Of a stretch of 8,199 bases of DNA, positions 4,517 to 8,199 are shown one piece after another. The DNA comes from Desulfobacteraceae bacterium 4572_19. GTDB taxonomy: Bacteria > Desulfobacterota > Desulfobacteria > Desulfobacterales > NBLS01. Under the pieces are notes generated by a model. That model was not told the DNA's origin, did not search any database, and was given only the letters and a program-made list of their open reading frames with translations. How positions within the stretch are numbered: position 1 is the first letter of the stretch; the number at the start of each line of letters is the position of its first letter. Location of the stretch: NCBI GenBank assembly GCA_002084385.1, contig NBLS01000067.1, positions 1-8,199 of the forward strand, given 5' to 3'. The position numbers and the translations under genes are program-made.

Positions 4517-5600
4517 ATGGGAAAAAATATAGCAGAAAAAATTTTTGATTCACATTTTAAAGACAGTTGTTGATTTTTTTGATATAGGCCAGAATGGTGT
4601 TTGTCATGCACTTTTTCCTGAAAAAGGGTTCGTAAGACCTGGATATACCATTATAATGGGAGATTCCCATACCTGCACCCATGGAGCATTTGGAGCATTT
4701 GGAGCAGGTGTCGGCACAACAGACCTTGAAGTTGGGATATTAAAAGGTGTGTGTGCTTTTCACTATCCAAAAAGTATAATGATACGTGTTGAAGGTGTTT
4801 TGCAGTCTGGAGTTTTTGCAAAAGATATTATTCTTTCTATTGTAGGGCGATTAGGCGTTAATGGTGCAACCGGCAAGGTAATTGAATTTTCAGGAGAAGT
4901 TATAGATTCCATGAGCATGGAAGAGCGAATGACCCTTTGCAATATGGCTGTTGAGGCTGGGGCAACATGTGGTATTTGTGCTCCCGATATAACTACTGTA
5001 AACTATTTATGGGATTTTATTAAAGATGAGTATTCATCAAAAGAAGCTGCACTTGAAGATTATTTACAATATGCTCCTGATGCAGATGCTTTATATGATG
5101 ATATTATTGAGCATAATGTTTCAAATTTACCACCTTATATTACGGTTGGGTATAAGCCTGATCAAATAAAGCCTGTAAAAGAAGTTGAAGGTGATAAACT
5201 AAAGATTGATCAGGTATATATTGGTTCTTGTACCAATGGACGCATTGAAGATTTAAGGGTAGCTGCTACTGTACTTAAAGGAAAAAAAATTAATGCTTTT
5301 GTCCGGGCGATAGTCTCTCCTGCAACTCCAAAAATATTTGGACAGGCAATGGAGGAAGGGCTTTTAAAAATATTTATGGATGCCGGTTTTTGTGTAACTA
5401 ATCCCACATGTGGAGCCTGTCTTGGTATGAGTAATGGTGTTCTGGCAGAGGGTGAGGTTTGTGCTTCCACCACTAACAGGAATTTTAATGGTCGTATGGG
5501 AAAAGGTGGCATGGTGCATCTTATGAGTCCGGCTACGGCAGCTGCAAGTGCTGTGGCAGGATATATTGTTAACTCCGATCTTTATACCGGTACAAGATAA
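4517..5600 (+). pseudogene. leuC: 3-isopropylmalate dehydratase large subunit, internal deletion with frameshift
   Basis: The true start is ATG 4517 with AGGAG at 4507-4511. It reads MGKNIAEKIFDSHFKDSC, a normal LeuC N-terminus, then hits TGA at 4571-4573. The rest of LeuC resumes one frame over at about 4565 (VVDFFDIGQNGVCHALFPEKG) and runs to TAA at 5598-5600. Compared with the roughly 420-residue family, about 65-70 residues (around 200 nt, not a multiple of three) are missing at the junction. That includes the DH motif equivalent to the aconitase active-site Asp-His. The remainder is well conserved: GDSHTCTHGAFGAF, NGATGKVIEF, IGSCTNGR and NPTCGACLG with the three cluster cysteines (C229, C289, C292 of the 351-residue downstream frame), and STTNRNFNGRMG. 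With LeuD it would isomerise 2- and 3-isopropylmalate in leucine synthesis through a [4Fe-4S] cluster. A protein from the TTG at 4545 has no ribosome site and would lack the DH residues. Either a recent mutation or an assembly error is possible; the intact leuD suggests the latter or a very young loss. Confidence 0.85.
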
Positions 5601-5619
5601 TGATACAAGGTGATAGATA

Positions 5620-6144
5620 ATGAAAGAGTTTAGTGGAAAAATACTGTTTTTAGATAGAGATGATATAAATACTGATGAAATTATTCCTGCAAAATATTTA
5701 GTTGAAATAACTAAAGATGCATTAAAACCATTTCTTTTGGAAGATTTACATCTTGATGGTTTTTCTCATCCTGAAGCTATTCAAGATATAAATATCGTAA
5801 TAACAAGGGCTAATTTTGGATGTGGTTCTTCGAGGGAGCATGCTCCATGGGCACTTGAGGTAAATGGAATAAATCTTGTTTTGGCAGAAAATTTTGCCAG
5901 AATTTTCAAACAAAATATGTTTAATTGTGGAATGATGGCCGTTTCTCTTTCAGCAGAAATAATTGACTTGCTGTTTAAACGTTTTGCGGGAACTTCAGCC
6001 AGCCTTACAACTGATTTGGATAAAATGATGCTTACAGTTACCGCCGAAGATCAGAAAATGGAAATTCCTTTTGAAATTTCAGATTATAATCGCTCGTTGG
6101 TTGAAGCTGGTGGATGGGTTGATTATGCTGATCAGCATTATTAG
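5620..6144 (+). CDS. leuD: 3-isopropylmalate dehydratase small subunit
   Basis: The 174-residue product matches the short LeuD/homoaconitase-type small subunit (usually 160-175). FLDRDDINTDEIIPAKYL (10-27) is the family N-terminal motif with the substrate-specificity loop after it. ANFGCGSSREHAPWAL (64-79) is the aconitase swivel-domain signature that closes over the active site of LeuC. LAENFARIFKQNMFNCGM follows at about 88-105. It lies 19 nt after leuC with AAGGTG at 5607-5612, 7 nt before the ATG, so the two genes are translated from one message. The loop residues YLVEI do not by themselves settle isopropylmalate against a related substrate. The LeuC pairing and overall similarity make leucine synthesis most likely. 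No terminator is seen after it. Confidence 0.95.
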   Translation: MKEFSGKILFLDRDDINTDEIIPAKYLVEITKDALKPFLLEDLHLDGFSHPEAIQDINIVITRANFGCGSSREHAPWALEVNGINLVLAENFARIFKQNMFNCGMMAVSLSAEIIDLLFKRFAGTSASLTTDLDKMMLTVTAEDQKMEIPFEISDYNRSLVEAGGWVDYADQHY

Positions 6145-6151
6145 TAAATTA

Positions 6152-6185
6152 TAAAAACGCTATATTATCAGGGCTTTCATTTCTC
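6152..6185 (+). repeat. Partial copy of the dispersed repeat after leuD
   Basis: CTATATTATCAGGGCTTTCA with its flanks matches the middle of copy 1 (TTATATTACAAGGGCTTTCA, near 2984-3003) and is closer to it than to copy 2. It begins 8 nt after the leuD stop and loses similarity after TTTCATTTCTC. Confidence 0.6.
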
Positions 6186-6294
6186 AGGAACTGGTTTTAT
6201 GTTATTCTAACATACAATAGATAATGTTTTGAATATCTTGAAATACACTATATGTTGTTGTTTTTGTGGCGTTTGGAATGATATGAGACCAGTA

Positions 6295-6328
6295 CCATTT
6301 TTTGTTGTGATACTATCTGCCATGGTGG
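6295..6328 (+). repeat. Degenerate 3' part of the dispersed repeat
   Basis: CATTTTTTGTTGTG, then ATACTATCTGCCATGG, resembles CATTTTTTGTTGTG, then GCGTATTATTCGCCGTGG, of the full copy 75 bp downstream. The spacing of about one repeat length suggests an old tandem duplication. Confidence 0.5.
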
Positions 6329-6404
6329 TTTATATGAAAGTCTTCATGAAAAGCTGTATTATAAAGACTTTCATTTTTTGTTGTGGCGTATTATTCGCCG
6401 TGGC
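6329..6404 (+). repeat. Dispersed 76-bp repeat, copy 2
   Basis: It aligns without gaps to 2960-3035 with 14 differences by eye. ATGAAAGTCTT (6334-6344) and AAGACTTTCAT (6364-6374) form a perfect 11-bp stem with a 19-nt loop, and GGCG/CGCC forms a second small stem. The copy ends 2 nt before the stop codon of the amidohydrolase gene, so it may act as that gene's 3' structure on the minus strand. Confidence 0.8.
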
Positions 6405-6406
6405 TG

Positions 6407-7966
6407 TTATATAAAACGTTTTATAATTGCATTTGCAAAAAGTTTATAAGGATTATCGTCTTGTCCTACATATTTCTTGCCATTAAGATAAAGATTTTCT
6501 ATTTTTATCCCATTAATTTTATCTACAGGTATTTTAAGTGGGTTTTTATCTAAAATTACAAAATCTGCAACCTTTCCTTTGGTTAATGAACCTCTTGTAT
6601 CTTCATCAAATGATAGTTTGGAAGCTTGATTCGTATGCATTCTAAGAGCATCAATTACCGAAATAGACTCATTATGGTTTGGATGGTTGCAGGCACAGTA
6701 GATGCTAAATATCGGATCCGGCATGGTACATGGAGCATCCGAGCCACTTGCAGTAATTAATCCGGCATCCAACATGCTTTTAAGCGGAATTAGGTTTTTT
6801 GATCTCTTGCCTAATATATGTTCAATATACTCCATTGGCTCTTCTTTCCAATGAAGAAATGGAGTTTGAAGTGCAATATGAATGTTTGATTTTACAGCTC
6901 TTTCTATGGCTGTACCGTTCATTAAGTCGGCATGGATAATAATATGTCGATGGTCGTCTCTTGGAAAATCAGCAAGTGCTGTTTCATATCCGCAAAGAGC
7001 TTGCTCTATTGCAGCATCTCCTATGGCGTGAACGGCTATTTGTAATCCTTTACGATTTGCATCAATCATAAATTTATTAACTTGTTCCTGAGTATAAAAT
7101 AAAACACCACGATTTTTTGAATTATTTGAATAGGGTTCGTTTAAAGCTGCATCCACAGAACCAAAGCATCCATCCAACCCATTTTTAAAACATCCACCAA
7201 TGCGTGGCAATTTTCGTTTTATTACCTTTTTGATATTTAAAGTTTGAAAAAATATTCTAAATTCCAAGGGCAATGCAAGGGCGGCAATCCGTGTAAGATC
7301 AAGGTCTATATCCATTGGAAAACCAACTCCCTCGGCGGCATGAATAAAAGAGATGCCTTTTTTAGCAAGATAATCTGAGCCCATGCTTAGATTTTTAAAT
7401 AATTCAATAGGTGAAACCGACTTACTGATATGATTTGTTGCTTTAAAAAATGCGTTATGATAAAACCAGCCTGTTTTTTTATCATAGCCGTTATCATTTA
7501 TAACTGAAGATGGAAGCTTGTTAATTAATGCTGAATTTGCCACAGAAGCGTGACCATCATATTTTACAATCATTAAAGGGTGTGAAGTTATTTTATCAAG
7601 ATCATCGCGTTCAGGAAGTCTTTGCTCTTTAACAGTATGTGCAGAGCATCCAAAACAGAGAGTGATTTTCTCCTTTGAGTGATTTGCTATATACTCGTTT
7701 AAAATATCTCCAAGGTTATTAAAATCTACAGCATGTCGGCAATCAAGACCTGCATTAAAATAAGAAAACGATGAAAAATGTATATGAGTATCTCCAAAAG
7801 CCGGAACAACGCATTTTTTATTTAAATCAATGCGGTCAGCCATTTCATACTCTTTTGGAACTATATCACCTGTAAAAATAATTTTCCCTTTATCTTCCAC
7901 AAGTACACTAAACAGACGATTATTATCTTCACATGAAATAAATTCAGCATTTTCAAATACTTTCAT
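6407..7966 (-). CDS. YtcJ-like metal-dependent amidohydrolase
   Basis: This 519-residue protein belongs to the amidohydrolase_3/YtcJ branch of the amidohydrolase superfamily (family members run about 520-560). A small N-terminal beta part ends in VVPAFGDTHIHFSSF (53-67), whose His61 and His63 bind metal. The barrel then supplies KYDGHASVANS (135-145), CFKNGLDGCFGSVDAALNEPYS (259-280), VHAIGDAAIEQAL with His313, IIIHADLM with His345 and SGSDAPC with Asp410 (407-413). GKVADFVILDKNPL (464-477) is the usual C-terminal beta-sandwich motif. The expected metal ligands are therefore in place and it should be an active cytoplasmic hydrolase of a C-N bond. Relatives include N-substituted formamide deformylase, but the substrate cannot be told from sequence. 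No signal peptide is present. The start is well supported by AAGGAG 8 nt upstream of the ATG. It lies 17 nt downstream of the Rpn-like gene on the same strand, so the two may share a transcript without functional link. Confidence 0.88.
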   Translation of the reverse strand: MKVFENAEFISCEDNNRLFSVLVEDKGKIIFTGDIVPKEYEMADRIDLNKKCVVPAFGDTHIHFSSFSYFNAGLDCRHAVDFNNLGDILNEYIANHSKEKITLCFGCSAHTVKEQRLPERDDLDKITSHPLMIVKYDGHASVANSALINKLPSSVINDNGYDKKTGWFYHNAFFKATNHISKSVSPIELFKNLSMGSDYLAKKGISFIHAAEGVGFPMDIDLDLTRIAALALPLEFRIFFQTLNIKKVIKRKLPRIGGCFKNGLDGCFGSVDAALNEPYSNNSKNRGVLFYTQEQVNKFMIDANRKGLQIAVHAIGDAAIEQALCGYETALADFPRDDHRHIIIHADLMNGTAIERAVKSNIHIALQTPFLHWKEEPMEYIEHILGKRSKNLIPLKSMLDAGLITASGSDAPCTMPDPIFSIYCACNHPNHNESISVIDALRMHTNQASKLSFDEDTRGSLTKGKVADFVILDKNPLKIPVDKINGIKIENLYLNGKKYVGQDDNPYKLFANAIIKRFI

Positions 7967-7983
7967 ACAGTTATCTCCTTACA

Positions 7984-8199
7984 TCAAGTTAAATTTTCAA
8001 TTTCCTCTACGGATAAACCAGTTTTTTCAGATATGGTTTTAATATCAAGAATATCAAGAAGTGCTTTTGCCATTTTGATCTTTTCTTTTTCTCGCCCTTT
8101 TAGCATTCCAATACTGTATGATGATTCAACCATACTAGCTTGATAATGAAGATCGTCAACATATTTTTCATATGCTCGTCTCTCTTTTTCGGGAAGAGC
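7984..8199 (-). CDS. Rpn family/PD-(D/E)XK nuclease protein, C-terminal fragment (runs off window)
   Basis: An open frame enters from the right edge and ends at TGA 7984-7986, giving the last 71 residues of a protein. LPEKERRAYEKYVDDLHYQA (2-21) and SMVESSYSIGMLKGREKEK (22-40), then KMAKALLDI and TISEKTGLSVEEIENLT, match the C-terminal pattern of Rpn (recombination-promoting nuclease, once annotated as putative transposase) proteins. These are a charged helix with Gly-Glu/Lys repeats followed by a short helix-turn-helix-like ending. The catalytic PD-(D/E)XK core would be outside the window, so activity cannot be judged. Rpn proteins are DNA endonucleases common in multiple copies in large Desulfobacterota genomes. 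A tandem AATATCAAG pair around 8040-8058 encodes the LDILDI segment. Confidence 0.75.
   Translation of the reverse strand, partial: ALPEKERRAYEKYVDDLHYQASMVESSYSIGMLKGREKEKIKMAKALLDILDIKTISEKTGLSVEEIENLT

Larger units (their letters stand above)
6145..6406. other. Convergent spacer filled with degenerate repeats
   Basis: The 262 nt between leuD and the amidohydrolase gene hold one full copy of the 76-bp dispersed repeat (6329-6404), a degenerate 3' part of it directly before (6295-6328) and a half copy just after leuD (6152-6185). A related TTTTTGTGGCG is at 6261-6271. A 61-codon open frame across this region is made of these repeats and is not a credible gene. No T-tailed terminator is visible for either flanking gene. 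Confidence 0.6.

Noticed and set aside
6229..6414. 61-codon open frame, hydrophobic and Cys-rich
   Set aside because: It is composed of repeat copies and low-complexity T-rich sequence, and runs into the 3' end of the opposite-strand amidohydrolase gene.
1..8199. CRISPR array, tRNA or rRNA genes
   Set aside because: No regularly spaced direct repeats of 24-40 nt with unique spacers and no tRNA cloverleaf or rRNA-like stretch were seen; the repeats present are few and dispersed.

Overview
This is a low-GC bacterial window with genes on both strands and long AT-rich gaps. It most likely comes from an anaerobic Desulfobacterota (former Deltaproteobacteria), probably near Desulfobacterales. The main support is a HesB/IscA-like gene read through an in-frame TGA (selenocysteine), a selenoprotein family known from that group. 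A LarE-type sulfur transferase, a LeuCD pair of the shorter (about 420-residue) type and an Rpn-type nuclease fit. The taxonomic call is inference.

Layout. 1-167 (-): start of a Lys/Ala/Glu-rich protein leaving the window. 168-497: non-coding. 498-1313 (+): larE. 1354-2145 (-): trmJ, convergent with larE. 2315-2731 (-): ndk. 2732-3069: divergent spacer with a good ndk promoter and a dispersed repeat. 3070-3393 (+): HesB/IscA-like selenoprotein with TGA at 3166-3168, followed by a strong terminator at 3452-3485. 3613-4503 (+): lipoprotein with a FliL-like C-terminal half. 4517-5600 (+): leuC with an internal frameshifting deletion. 5620-6144 (+): intact leuD. 6145-6406: repeat-filled convergent spacer. 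6407-7966 (-): YtcJ-like amidohydrolase. 7984-8199 (-): C-terminal end of an Rpn/PD-(D/E)XK family protein.

Genes that probably act together are leuC and leuD, the two subunits of isopropylmalate isomerase. They sit behind the lipoprotein gene with gaps of 13 and 19 nt. The rest are unrelated housekeeping or accessory genes: cofactor sulfur transfer, tRNA 2'-O-methylation, NTP balance and Fe-S/thiol chemistry.

The most unusual content is outside normal genes. Near-identical 78-bp inverted repeats bracket trmJ and supply the last codons of both larE and trmJ. One of these repeats joins a third diverged copy to form a 105-nt near-palindrome between ndk and trmJ. A second repeat family of about 76 bp, with stems kept by wobble pairs, lies in two spacers 3.3 kb apart. 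The missed selenocysteine codon and the broken leuC are the two places where routine annotation would go wrong.
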